A DNA stretch of 64,000 nucleotides from the NCBI RefSeq assembly GCF_020404745.1, contig NZ_JAIZAP010000004.1, forward strand, positions 62,001 through 126,000, given 5' to 3'. Under the pieces are notes generated by a model. That model was not told where the DNA came from. It did not search any database and was given only the letters and a program-made list of their open reading frames with translations. This DNA comes from Aquibacillus saliphilus. GTDB taxonomy: Bacteria > Bacillota > Bacilli > Bacillales > Amphibacillaceae. This document shows, piece by piece, positions 17,753 to 25,966 of the stretch; the stretch's first letter is position 1, and each line of letters starts with the position of its first letter. The position numbers and the translations under genes are program-made.

Positions 17753-18016
17753 CAATTAATACCCTGATTTTCATCATATTTTAAAGGGTTTAGACTGTCC
17801 CATCATCTCTCTTACAGAGACACCTATTGGCAGTCGTTGAGAGCTTTCCGTATTAATATATAATTAACTTAGGACTATCTCTGCGGATTATCCAATTCTT
17901 TGAATTTTTAGATGTTATAAAAGTTTCCTAATATAACTACTATCAAAGACTCTAAGGAATTTCCCGCATATTCTAGGTTCGACATATTATCACTAATATG
18001 AAGGGCTATTTAGTTA
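17753..18016 (-). ncRNA. Group I intron 1 in the tape measure gene (264 nt, no ORF)
   Basis: Minus strand: Q element GCGGGAAATTCC (17967-17956), R element TCAACGACTGCC (17840-17829), S element ACAGTCTAAACCC (17798-17786). R and S can form P7. The 5' exon ends AATGGT and faces a guide GCCCTT with a terminal U-G pair. The 3' end is GGGTATTAATTG, identical to intron 2, with the terminal G expected of group I introns. Predicted splicing (ATG GT|A GAA) joins the two frames exactly. The two introns share ends and elements, but much of their sequence differs. Confidence 0.88.
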
Positions 18017-19059
18017 ACCATTGCGTTATTAACATCTTCAACTTTATTACCTAATTCAGAAGATAACGCAATACTTTCACTCATTAAATTATTATAAGTT
18101 TGAGGAGTAGCGTCCATAACACGCCTTAACTCCGTCATCTGACCATCTAACATGATAATTTGATCTACTGCATTTTGTAGTCCACGTAAAGGGGCGTAAA
18201 ATGCCGACATGCCAATCATCCAAACAGGAATACGAGTCAATGCTTCTTTTAAATTAGCACCAAAACTATTTACCTTTGTTCCTGTAGCTTTTACTTGAGA
18301 TTCTATGCCTTTAAATGATGTATTTAATTGGTCTATTTGCCTTTTAGCTTTTGGCGTATCTTTAGTAATTCGATTCATGCTATTAATATAATTATCTAGT
18401 TGTTTGTTTTGGTCAGGTGTTAAAACTGAGCCATAGCGTCTTTCTAAATCTTGTCGTTTATATTTAGCTAACTCCTTAGCTTTTCGAACCTGATGATCTA
18501 ATTCATCAGATTCCTTTAGTTGTGTTCTGAGCAAGTCATTAGATGTCTTTTCATGCTTATTAATAACGGCTAGTCCTGCTTTTAACTTTTTAATCCGTTC
18601 TTCTTCAAGATTATTAATCTCAGTCAAATCTCTAGCTATAAATTTAGTCTTTTTAGTTACATCATCCACTTCTGGAGTTAACCTAATCCGCCTAGTTTCG
18701 TCCCCTGCCTTCTTCAAGGTAACTATAAATGATTTTATATTACCCTCTTGAGCATCAATGTTTTTCTGAACGCTTGCTGTCGTAGCACCAAATTCCCTTT
18801 TTAATCCTTCAACGGTATTGGACACAACTTTAAATTCCTTGTTCAAGTTTGCAGTGTTAACATCCATATCAATTGTTTTATCTTTCTTATTAACCTTAGC
18901 AACTTGATTTTTTAACTCAGATGATAAACCTTTAATGTTTATATCCAAGTCTAAATTTTTAAGTTTCGATGCTAAAACTGTTAAATCCTTGTTTATTTTT
19001 GCTACGGATTTTCCATGATCCAATTTGGCTATCAGTCTTATTCCTAAATTATCTGCCAT
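18017..19059 (-). CDS. Tape measure protein, exon 1 (N-terminal)
   Basis: 1043 nt from the ATG with a good upstream RBS to the first intron. Encodes a helix-rich N-terminus (MADNLGIRLIAKLDHGKSVAKINKDLTVL) with coiled-coil stretches and a hydrophobic segment near IPVWMIGMSAFYAPLRGLQNAVDQI. The sequence LDGQMTELRRVMDATPQTYN followed by ALSSELGNKVEDVNNAM is the start of the conserved tape measure core. Unspliced, the frame would end 3 codons after the splice point. The spliced protein is 1752 aa, shorter than I remember for SPbeta YomI, and lacks an obvious lysozyme or M23 domain. Confidence 0.85.
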
Positions 19060-19098
19060 ATTATAATACTCACCTACCTTTAATTCGGTATTTTTGGC

Positions 19099-19130
19099 AT
19101 AAAAAATAAGCCATCCCGAAGAATGACTTA
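19099..19130 (-). terminator. Terminator upstream of the tape measure gene
   Basis: Minus strand AAGTCAT-tcttcggg-ATGGCTT (7 bp, one G-T) followed by ATTTTTT. Lies between the 60-aa membrane gene and the tape measure gene. Confidence 0.7.
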
Positions 19131-19155
19131 AATAAACTTAAACTATATTAAAATT

Positions 19156-19338
19156 TTATTCATAATGTTCTGTTCCGCCATAATTATCTCGTTGCCAATC
19201 ATCGTCGTAAATAGAAGGGTTGTTAGAATCGCTTGGTGTAATACATGCATTAAACATAAACAACACTACGAACAATAAAAATATAATAACAATAGTGCTG
19301 AATATTTTTGGAAATGTTGTTGGCGTTTCTTCCGACAT
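19156..19338 (-). CDS. Small single-pass membrane protein (60 aa)
   Basis: The ATG at 19338 has AAAGGAG 8 bases upstream, so it is preferred over the in-frame GTG 9 bases earlier. One membrane segment (IFSTIVIIFLLFVVLFMF) is followed by ACITPSD and an acidic tail. The FNAC context is a poor lipobox, so it is probably a simple membrane anchor. Sits between endonuclease and tape measure genes, an unusual place for a membrane gene. Possible roles include superinfection interference; nothing proves it. Confidence 0.6.
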   Translation of the reverse strand: MSEETPTTFPKIFSTIVIIFLLFVVLFMFNACITPSDSNNPSIYDDDWQRDNYGGTEHYE

Positions 19339-19413
19339 ATCTACCACTCCTTTTAAATGGTCTTTTGGTATATTATACCATAATTGAGAGGTAGATATAC
19401 CTTAAAGTTTAAA

Positions 19414-21198
19414 TTAGATTATGACTCTATTGATTGTATTCCCGTCTACATTAATGTTTAAAAAATTTAGTTTACTTATTAATAAATCAATATTTTTTAA
19501 ATCGGCTGGAAATAAAGGCATAAACCTGTAATCTTTTAAGCTATGAAAATATTTCATTTTCCTATCCGCTTTGTCCATATATTTAGTAGTAGTTTTGTAC
19601 TTTCCGTACTGCTTCTTATTATACCATCCAAAGTATTCGAAAATTATGTTATCATTAATAATCCAATCTGGTACATAGTACTCATTATAAGCTTCATTGA
19701 CAAACTTTTCTTTTATTAATTGCTTGTTTTCAAAATAAGCAATTTTACAATCTGATTTTACTAGTATCTCATGTATTTTAACCTCATCCATGCTATCCAT
19801 TCTGTATCCATCTGATGTTATAGTATTGTAAAAATCTTTGCGTTTAAAAGTATTTGGGTAAGTTTCATTAATCCACTCAAATAAATTGCTACTATAATGA
19901 GTGTCACAGACTCCAATAAATTTTTGAAAATTATCTTTGAGAAATCCATAAGATATTTTATTCGGTATATCGGCAATATCAATCTTCAACTTTTCTTCAA
20001 TTAATTGCTTCAATGCCTTTTCTCTATTATCCTTTTCAAGCCAATAATTGCGAGAGGTCAAGTCAAACTCCCACTCGAAAAAATGATTAGGGAAGATTTC
20101 ATTCCACCATTTATATGTGGAAGCATTATAGTATTTGGAAGACAACCCTTCTAACTTATACTTTTTGAGATATTTTCTTAGGTTTTGAACATGTAGCACA
20201 TCTGATTCTTTTTCAATCACATTGTCTTCTAACAATTTATTATAAAACCATTTTATTGCATCTATTCTATTATCCTTTTCAAACCAATAATCCTTAACAC
20301 CTGATGGCATATCCCAAGGCATAAACTTGCTTGGATAGCAGATATTAATTAAATCATATAAACTATTGTATTCTAAATACAGGCTGTACAATTTATATTT
20401 AACGATGGCTGATTTGTTTAAATCTCTAGGAATAGTATTAAAAGACTCAATATCTTTATTTTTAATTGCTTGTTTAAAAAATGTATCAAGAATAGGTTTT
20501 CTAACTTTGTTTGTTGCGTGTCTAAAAAATCCAACAGGGAATTCCTTTTTGCCACTCAACACTTCAATATAAAATGTTTTAATGTCATCTACTTCTGCAA
20601 GGAAATCTGCCACTTCAATTCTGTGTATTTCCTCTATCTTTTTACTAGAGCAATCTTTACAACTTATCTTTGAGAACGAAGATTCCATAACGTTCTTATA
20701 CACATGTCTATCAAGTTTTACTTGTTCTTCACAATATTCACAATTTAAAACACACTTCATAACACGATACACTTTAACCCGTTTACCTCTTCTTGAATTA
20801 TTCATGCAATCTGTACTACAAAAATTCACGCCAGTACTTTTATTAATTTCACGAGGATATAGGAAGATATTCTTTTCACAATACCCACATGCCGTTTGGA
20901 CTTTCTCGGTTATTGTCTTTCCTTTTAGTTTATTAGCTTGATATCTATTATTACAATCTAAACAACAAAATTGGTTCCTTTTCGTATTTGCACTATAAAA
21001 GTCTTTTGGAAATTTTGTGTCACAATTATCACATAAACACGATATCGACACACCTGCTCCTTTTGAAACTTTTAATAATTGAGTAGGGTGAACAATTAGT
21101 TTATCTCCAATATCACATTTAAAACCTAAATCCTTATACTTTTTAACATTCCTATTATGTATCTTAACTTCAACTTTCTGATTCCAAACTATACTCAT
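19414..21198 (-). CDS. Cys-rich freestanding endonuclease, PD-(D/E)XK / Vsr-like fold
   Basis: 594 aa. The N-terminal ~190 residues contain at least four CxxC zinc-ribbon units (CLCDNC, CCLDC, CGYCEKN, CEYCEEQ, CKDC). Residues ~270-430 have repeated W-x-EKDNR-x-A modules that look like DNA-binding repeats. Residues ~470-570 carry DSMDEVKIHEIL...YYVPDWIINDNIIFEYFGW...K, the spacing of Vsr/EDxHD-type nucleases used by some Bacillus phage homing enzymes. It lies just upstream of the intron-bearing tape measure gene and has its own promoter with an operator-like palindrome (21327-21356). A homing role is inferred. Confidence 0.7.
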   Translation of the reverse strand: MSIVWNQKVEVKIHNRNVKKYKDLGFKCDIGDKLIVHPTQLLKVSKGAGVSISCLCDNCDTKFPKDFYSANTKRNQFCCLDCNNRYQANKLKGKTITEKVQTACGYCEKNIFLYPREINKSTGVNFCSTDCMNNSRRGKRVKVYRVMKCVLNCEYCEEQVKLDRHVYKNVMESSFSKISCKDCSSKKIEEIHRIEVADFLAEVDDIKTFYIEVLSGKKEFPVGFFRHATNKVRKPILDTFFKQAIKNKDIESFNTIPRDLNKSAIVKYKLYSLYLEYNSLYDLINICYPSKFMPWDMPSGVKDYWFEKDNRIDAIKWFYNKLLEDNVIEKESDVLHVQNLRKYLKKYKLEGLSSKYYNASTYKWWNEIFPNHFFEWEFDLTSRNYWLEKDNREKALKQLIEEKLKIDIADIPNKISYGFLKDNFQKFIGVCDTHYSSNLFEWINETYPNTFKRKDFYNTITSDGYRMDSMDEVKIHEILVKSDCKIAYFENKQLIKEKFVNEAYNEYYVPDWIINDNIIFEYFGWYNKKQYGKYKTTTKYMDKADRKMKYFHSLKDYRFMPLFPADLKNIDLLISKLNFLNINVDGNTINRVII

Positions 21199-21248
21199 TT
21201 ATAACACAACCTTTTAATATTATTTTCCGATTTTATATGTAAGTGGGG

Positions 21249-21286
21249 AAGAGGAGTAATCGGAAAGGTTGTAAACCACTCCTCTT
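21249..21286 (-). repeat. 9-bp inverted repeat in the endonuclease leader
   Basis: AAGAGGAGT and ACTCCTCTT flank a 20-base loop, about 50 bp before the endonuclease ATG and downstream of its promoter. No T-run follows, so it may be an attenuator or protein site rather than a terminator. Confidence 0.5.
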
Positions 21287-21326
21287 ATCAATAACGATGA
21301 TCAGTCATTATCTATCCCTACTTATA

Positions 21327-21356
21327 ATTATACTGTAATGGTTGCAATTATGCAAC
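21327..21356 (-). promoter_or_regulatory. Sigma-A-type promoter with operator palindrome for the endonuclease gene
   Basis: Minus strand TTGCAT (21355-21350), 17-bp spacer, TATAAT (21332-21327). The palindrome GTTGCATAATTGCAAC (21356-21341) covers the -35. The identical 16-mer covers the -35 of the parM promoter at 43876-43891. Confidence 0.75.
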
Positions 21357-21370
21357 ATAAAATATAAAAA

Positions 21371-21394
21371 AGTATAATATAATTTTATTTATAT
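21371..21394 (-). promoter_or_regulatory. Dispersed AT-rich element (SPBRE-like), minus orientation
   Basis: Minus strand ATATAAATAAAATTATATTA, lying between the recombinase stop codon and the endonuclease promoter. Confidence 0.6.
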
Positions 21395-21474
21395 CCACGA
21401 TTTCAACTTTACACCCTCATTCAAAGGTGCAAAATTCAAATGGGGGATAGGTTGAATTAGGTAAAAGATGTGTT

Positions 21475-22473
21475 TTATTTAAATATATTATTCTTTTCTT
21501 CCTCAAAGTCACGTAGGTCATAATGGGCAATTGTAGTAGCCACATTTTCGTGATGGGCAACATATTTTGAAACTAATTCCAATTTTACGCCTTGCTCAAG
21601 TAAATATGTTATACAACTTGCCTTAAATAAATGTGGGTTAATCCTTCTATGTAAAACATATGTTAATACTTCCTGACAAAAATACTCTGCCCATGAAGCT
21701 GACATTTGATAATTTTTCCCATACTTAGTTGTAAATATATACTCACTTTCATAGCCACGATTATCTACCCATAGTTTCATATAATCATAGGCTTCACGAT
21801 TTATCATATAAGGTTCAATCTTACCATCATCGCCTGATCCTTTTAATCTCACGTTATGACTCATAATATAAGAGTTGTTTTCAGGAAATTCTTTATCAAA
21901 TATTGATGTTTTAAATTGGATTATCTCACTTAACCTTGCACCAACATTAAACGCTGTTGCTAACCAAGCCATGCCTAAATAGTTGTCATCACTCTTTAAT
22001 GCATCCATCATTTCTGTATATTCTTCATGAGTAACTTTAATTTTTTCATATACAGCATTCTTTGGTATAGCAGGTAATCCACGAGTTAAATTACGAAATG
22101 TTTTATAATCTTCTTCTTCATCTGCTATAAAATTTTCTATGTAATTCATTAAACTAGATACACATGCTTTTTTAAATCCTATTCCACTTGATGACATTCC
22201 ACGATCTTTAAGAAAACTCATATATCTCAACATGTCACGCTTAGTTAATTTACACATTCGTTTATTATTTAATGAATCATATAAGAAGAATCCAAATTGG
22301 CGTAAACCGCTCTTATACTGACGTTTAGTGGCGGGTGAGTGGTTTTGTGAACTTATATACTCAGAAACGAACTCCCTATATTCTTCATTCACATTTTCAT
22401 ACATTTCATCTGTTACTTCTGGTAACTTTTCTGCTCTATCACGAAGCATATTCTTTTCAATTTTCTTATCCAT
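21475..22473 (-). CDS. yomM: Tyrosine recombinase-like protein (YomM-like)
   Basis: 332 aa. N-terminal SAM-like core-binding domain (YISSQNHSPATKRQYKSGLRQFGFFLY), then a catalytic domain with Arg I in GARLSEIIQF. The second box reads HLFK, i.e. His present but Lys where HxxR is usual. His follows in AHHEN and the Tyr nucleophile in IAHYD. Its place between tail genes matches SPbeta YomM as I remember it; SPbeta excision itself uses the serine recombinase SprA. It may act in late DNA processing, resolve dimers, or be catalytically weakened and regulatory. RBS and start are ordinary. Confidence 0.75.
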   Translation of the reverse strand: MDKKIEKNMLRDRAEKLPEVTDEMYENVNEEYREFVSEYISSQNHSPATKRQYKSGLRQFGFFLYDSLNNKRMCKLTKRDMLRYMSFLKDRGMSSSGIGFKKACVSSLMNYIENFIADEEEDYKTFRNLTRGLPAIPKNAVYEKIKVTHEEYTEMMDALKSDDNYLGMAWLATAFNVGARLSEIIQFKTSIFDKEFPENNSYIMSHNVRLKGSGDDGKIEPYMINREAYDYMKLWVDNRGYESEYIFTTKYGKNYQMSASWAEYFCQEVLTYVLHRRINPHLFKASCITYLLEQGVKLELVSKYVAHHENVATTIAHYDLRDFEEEKNNIFK

Positions 22474-22490
22474 ATTATTTTATCACCTAC

Positions 22491-22988
22491 CTATTCTAAG
22501 TCGATTCCTCTACGTTTCATTCCACGCTTATACCAATCAATATGTTGTAAAGTATTTTGCAACTCTTCAATTGTGTTGGATATAAATGGTCTAGCATTTA
22601 AGTATTGATTTTGTGTTCCTGTTTTATTTGTCATATATCTACCATTGTTACGTCCATTTTCTATAATCCCTGCAAGGTAATCAGGTGGGTTAGTAGCACC
22701 AGTTTTATAGACGGATTCATTTCCGCCCGTAACGTTCTTAATGAATAACTCAATTCCATTTATGGTGTTTGTCACTGTATGTATCATGTTTCTCGTATCA
22801 GCCAAACCACCATTATATCCACGTCTATCCATATAAGGGTCTTGCCCTGTATAGGCATCATATACATCAGTTTTTACGTGTTGAGATTGAAGCTGCTTAA
22901 CATTATGCGAAACGTCATTTTCCATAACCTCAGCCGACTGTTCCTCTACATAACGCAATAATTTATTTAAATCATCAAAGTCTCTCAT
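22491..22988 (-). CDS. Neck / head-tail joining type protein (HK97 gp10-like)
   Basis: 165 aa. An N-terminal helix (FDDLNKLLRYVEEQ) is followed by PPDYLAGIIENGRNN and QYLNARPFISNTIEELQ. The 'Y-G-IIENG ... RPF-x-T' pattern is typical of gp10-like tail completion proteins that shape the neck. It sits after the putative chaperone and before the recombinase, whereas such genes normally precede the tail tube, so the assignment is tentative. Confidence 0.55.
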   Translation of the reverse strand: MRDFDDLNKLLRYVEEQSAEVMENDVSHNVKQLQSQHVKTDVYDAYTGQDPYMDRRGYNGGLADTRNMIHTVTNTINGIELFIKNVTGGNESVYKTGATNPPDYLAGIIENGRNNGRYMTNKTGTQNQYLNARPFISNTIEELQNTLQHIDWYKRGMKRRGIDLE

Positions 22989-23000
22989 TTATATTCATCC

Positions 23001-23570
23001 TTAAACTTCAGGAATTTGTTTAGTTTTGTTTTGTATTCTGTCTCTTACTTCTGGAGATTTTAAGTCGAGGTTTTGCATTTCCTCTTGCATTTTTTGAACA
23101 TCTCTATTCATCTTTTCACTTAACACCATAATATCTTCAATGGCATTATTCACTTTTGCCCATTCTGATTCAATGAAATATTCGGTAATGGTTTTAATAT
23201 AATCTCCATTAAATAAATCAATAAAAAATTGTAAGTCAGCTTTATAATAGGTTTCTTCTTTTTTATAATCTTTAATATTTGGTGTGATAAGATCACTATA
23301 ATTTTTAATTGTAAAGTAGGCGATTAGGGGGACTAATAATTCATCATCAAATTCGACTTTATATTCTTTAAACTTGTCGAGGTTAGTTTTTAATTCTTTC
23401 ATAATTTTCTTAATTCCTTGATTATCAAAGAATGGTTTAAATTTTACAATATATTCCTTACCATCGATATCAAAAGAGATATCAACTTCTTCATCAAACT
23501 TTCGTACATCTTTTCTTACTTTGGACATTGGTAATTTAGCCAATTTAAATCCTCCTTTTATTCCATACAA
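23001..23570 (-). CDS. Probable tail assembly chaperone
   Basis: 189 aa, highly charged: FDEEVDISFDIDGKEYIVKFKPF opens a beta hairpin as in many tail chaperones (deformed ubiquitin-like start). The rest is helical with KMNRDVQKMQEEMQNLDLKSPEVRDRIQ at the end. The position after the tail tube gene and upstream of the tape measure fits the G/GT slot. I see no overlapping frame that would show a programmed frameshift. Confidence 0.5.
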   Translation of the reverse strand: MYGIKGGFKLAKLPMSKVRKDVRKFDEEVDISFDIDGKEYIVKFKPFFDNQGIKKIMKELKTNLDKFKEYKVEFDDELLVPLIAYFTIKNYSDLITPNIKDYKKEETYYKADLQFFIDLFNGDYIKTITEYFIESEWAKVNNAIEDIMVLSEKMNRDVQKMQEEMQNLDLKSPEVRDRIQNKTKQIPEV

Positions 23571-23576
23571 TTTTTT

Positions 23577-23604
23577 TAAAAAAAAAGAGGGGATAGACCC
23601 CTCA
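23577..23604 (-). terminator. Strong terminator after the tail tube gene
   Basis: Minus strand GAGGGG-TCTAT-CCCCTC followed by nine T, 35 bp after the tail tube stop. It would lower expression of the genes downstream of a very abundant virion protein. Confidence 0.85.
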
Positions 23605-23614
23605 ATTATTAATT

Positions 23615-23638
23615 GTTATATTATAATTTTATTTATAT
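23615..23638 (-). promoter_or_regulatory. Dispersed AT-rich element (SPBRE-like), minus orientation
   Basis: Minus strand ATATAAATAAAATTATAATA directly abuts the tail tube stop codon, ahead of the terminator. No -35 box is visible in the coding region before it. Confidence 0.6.
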
Positions 23639-24381
23639 TACACAGCAGCAATTGGAATGCGTAGAGCACGACCAACGTTAGTTGAATTCTGTGGCTTAAT
23701 AACACGTAACATCATCGCAGTTGTTTGTGCTTCTCTAGAGGATGCAGTATTAAGCGTAATATTACCATCTGGAACTGAATTTTCGAATTGATATTGGATA
23801 GTATGAGTAATTCTTTCATCTCCACTAATCTCAACTGTTTCCAACACAGCGATAACACCTTTAGGAAACTTAGCTACATCAAACTCGACGATTTCAGTAG
23901 TTGCGTCAGTGTCATACTTGTATGAACGAATCTCTACTGTATCTCCATCTGCAACTGTTGGAGTAGCTGCTGTAAAATCAACATCTGATCCTGTCACAGT
24001 AAACCCTGTGATACGTTGACCATCTTCAGTGTAAGCAATAACACCGTGGTCGTCTGCATTTGGCTCTTTATTTAATGTTACTGAAGCAGTTGCAACTTCA
24101 TAGAATTCTGGCTTTGCATATGCAATAGCAGTACCAGTAGTAACGTCAGTACCAAGTTGACGAGCTAACCAATCATACTTAAATGAAACCTCAGTCAAGT
24201 TAATGTTAATATTACGAGTAGAGTGAAGAACACCCAATAACTGAGCACCTTGTCCACCTGTAATATCCGTTGATTCTAAACTAAATTCAATATTTGCATC
24301 CTGTAAAGTTGTTGATGCGAATGCGTCTTGTGTTACTGGGTCGATAAGTGTAACATCAAAAACGTCAGCTACAAATCCCAT
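23638..24381 (-). CDS. Major tail tube protein (probable)
   Basis: 247 aa, almost entirely beta: MGFVADVFDVTLIDPVTQDAF, then ANIEFSLESTDITGGQGAQLLGVLH and INLTEVSFKYDWLARQLG. A central insertion (GVIAYTEDGQRITGFTVTGSDVDFTA) looks like an Ig-like decoration. The 'TDITGGQGAQ' loop is common in tail tube and related capsid-decorating proteins. A strong terminator follows it, as often seen for highly expressed tail tubes. Confidence 0.65.
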   Translation of the reverse strand: MGFVADVFDVTLIDPVTQDAFASTTLQDANIEFSLESTDITGGQGAQLLGVLHSTRNININLTEVSFKYDWLARQLGTDVTTGTAIAYAKPEFYEVATASVTLNKEPNADDHGVIAYTEDGQRITGFTVTGSDVDFTAATPTVADGDTVEIRSYKYDTDATTEIVEFDVAKFPKGVIAVLETVEISGDERITHTIQYQFENSVPDGNITLNTASSREAQTTAMMLRVIKPQNSTNVGRALRIPIAAV

Positions 24382-24408
24382 AACTTAATTCCTCCTTAAA
24401 ATTTACGT

Positions 24409-24428
24409 TCATTATAATTCTATTTATT
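24409..24428 (-). promoter_or_regulatory. Dispersed AT-rich element (variant), minus orientation
   Basis: Minus strand AAATAAATAGAATTATAATG overlaps the stop of the 24424-25149 gene and precedes the tail tube RBS by about 10 bp. One base of the conserved core differs. Confidence 0.45.
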
Positions 24429-25149
24429 TGTTTCCTATTGCCTTATTTAAATTGTTCAACTTATTCTTATCAACAAATACATCATCATATGGATTTTGAT
24501 ACAACTCAATTTTCTCCATAAATGGTTTAGGCTTTGTTTTATCATCACCAGCACACATAAATTGAATATCTCTGTTATAATCCTCGACTTTTAATATTCG
24601 TTGAAAAGTATGTTTTAGTTGGTATATTGTATATGCAGAAATATCATCATATGAAATCCCCGTAAATACATGTACAACGCTCACAATATCCTCCAATGAC
24701 ATATCTACAGAGTTCCTACTACGTGCTTCCAAAACTTTATCTGCCCATTGTTTAACCATTGGATTTTTAAAAACTTTATCTTCATACAATAAATTCTGCT
24801 TCATTGTTACTTCACGAAATGATTCAAAGTTTGTTTTATCTAAGTACATGTCAAACCCACCAATAAAGGTAAACTCCATGTCTGCGATTTTCAATTCAAA
24901 TAATTCCCCAGTAACCAAGTAAAGCATATGTATAAATCGATGAATGACATCGGCTTTTATTCCTTGACCAACAACTAACTCGAACAAAGTATGTTTTTCC
25001 ACAGCAGATTCTTCAAAGTGTTTTTCTGTTAAGCTTAATAGTTGAGCACATTCCATAAATTCTTCATACTGATTAAGCCTAATAGGATGTATATTATTTA
25101 TCCCTTCAACTTTTTGCATTTTACCGAATATGTTACTCAATCCACTCAT
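24424..25149 (-). CDS. Hypothetical protein of the head-tail region
   Basis: 241 aa, soluble, mixed alpha/beta: IHPIRLNQYEEFMECAQLLSL, then FELVVGQGIKADVIHRFIHMLYLVTGELFELKI and FTFIGGFDMYLDKTNFESFREV. The pattern resembles bacteriophage Gp15-type / tail chaperone-like helical proteins with conserved 'DD-x-SAYTIYQLKHTFQRI'. Its start overlaps the previous stop, so the genes are coupled. Function not assigned. Confidence 0.5.
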   Translation of the reverse strand: MSGLSNIFGKMQKVEGINNIHPIRLNQYEEFMECAQLLSLTEKHFEESAVEKHTLFELVVGQGIKADVIHRFIHMLYLVTGELFELKIADMEFTFIGGFDMYLDKTNFESFREVTMKQNLLYEDKVFKNPMVKQWADKVLEARSRNSVDMSLEDIVSVVHVFTGISYDDISAYTIYQLKHTFQRILKVEDYNRDIQFMCAGDDKTKPKPFMEKIELYQNPYDDVFVDKNKLNNLNKAIGNK

Positions 25150-25640
25150 TAACTAACACTTCCAAGCTCATAGGTCATCGTATATCCGATATAACCTTGC
25201 TCCTCTAAAATAAACGGTTGAGCACTACGTAACTTTGCTGTCCCTAGATTGGATATCTTTTTATCAAATATTAAATCATTTAAATGATCACATATCTTAG
25301 ATAATCGCATATCCGTATCATTGTAATCAGCATGAACAAATACATCGAATGTAATTTCTTGTGTAGCAGTTGCATAATTAAATGAACTAGAAGGGCTACG
25401 CCTAGCAGGATAAAAAATAATCCTACATAGTTGTTCCTCGACTAAATCACTCGTTGAAGGAGTATGTTTAAGTCGTTTATTTATTATCGGATATTGTTCA
25501 GCAGGGGGGAGGGCTAATATGTCAGGCTTATCTAATGGGTTATCATTGTAATTATCTGATTTATAATAAAGTAACTTCCATAAGTCAGAATCATTACGCA
25601 AAATAGAGTTAACCTTATCTAAATAAGAAAACATCTTCAC
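25149..25640 (-). CDS. Probable tail terminator protein
   Basis: 163 aa. ITFDVFVHADYNDTDMRLSKICDHLNDLIFDKKI is the typical 'F-x-VFVH-x-D-x-R-I-x-D' segment of tail terminator/neck proteins in Bacillus phages; the C-terminus returns to beta (GYTMTYELGSV). It would cap the tail tube and join the neck. Overlaps both neighbours by 1-4 bp. Confidence 0.6.
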   Translation of the reverse strand: MKMFSYLDKVNSILRNDSDLWKLLYYKSDNYNDNPLDKPDILALPPAEQYPIINKRLKHTPSTSDLVEEQLCRIIFYPARRSPSSSFNYATATQEITFDVFVHADYNDTDMRLSKICDHLNDLIFDKKISNLGTAKLRSAQPFILEEQGYIGYTMTYELGSVS

Positions 25641-25948
25641 TTTAACCCCTCCTTAATATCATCCAATAGATTCATTGACTCAAATACATGATTCCTAATA
25701 AATTGGTGTTCACCATCTAAAAAAAATAATTCTTCCACAATTACATCCATCTTCATTATTACAATGTTAAATCGATAATCGTCATATAATTCAGGGATTT
25801 GAAATGGAAGTTGTTCGATTTCTGACCGAATACGATTGCCATATTTGAATGCATTTTTATCTTGGCACTCAAACAAATTTAACATTTTATAAAATTGATC
25901 TTTGTAATAGTCGAATAAATTATCTAATGTTTTACTTGATATAAACAC
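25637..25948 (-). CDS. Small helical head-tail joining protein
   Basis: 103 aa, helical: LFDYYKDQFYKMLNLFECQDKNAF, then QLPFQIPELYDDYRFNIVIMKMDVIVEELFFLD. No family recognised. Its position between the stopper-like and terminator-like genes suggests a neck component. Stop overlaps the next start. Confidence 0.5.
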   Translation of the reverse strand: MFISSKTLDNLFDYYKDQFYKMLNLFECQDKNAFKYGNRIRSEIEQLPFQIPELYDDYRFNIVIMKMDVIVEELFFLDGEHQFIRNHVFESMNLLDDIKEGLK

Positions 25949-25966
25949 ATCCGATCATTCCCAAAC

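Noticed and set aside
17197-19059. Tape measure gene broken by frameshifts or a pseudogene
   Set aside because: Both gaps contain group I intron core elements with splice sites that restore the frame exactly, so interruption by introns explains the breaks better than decay.
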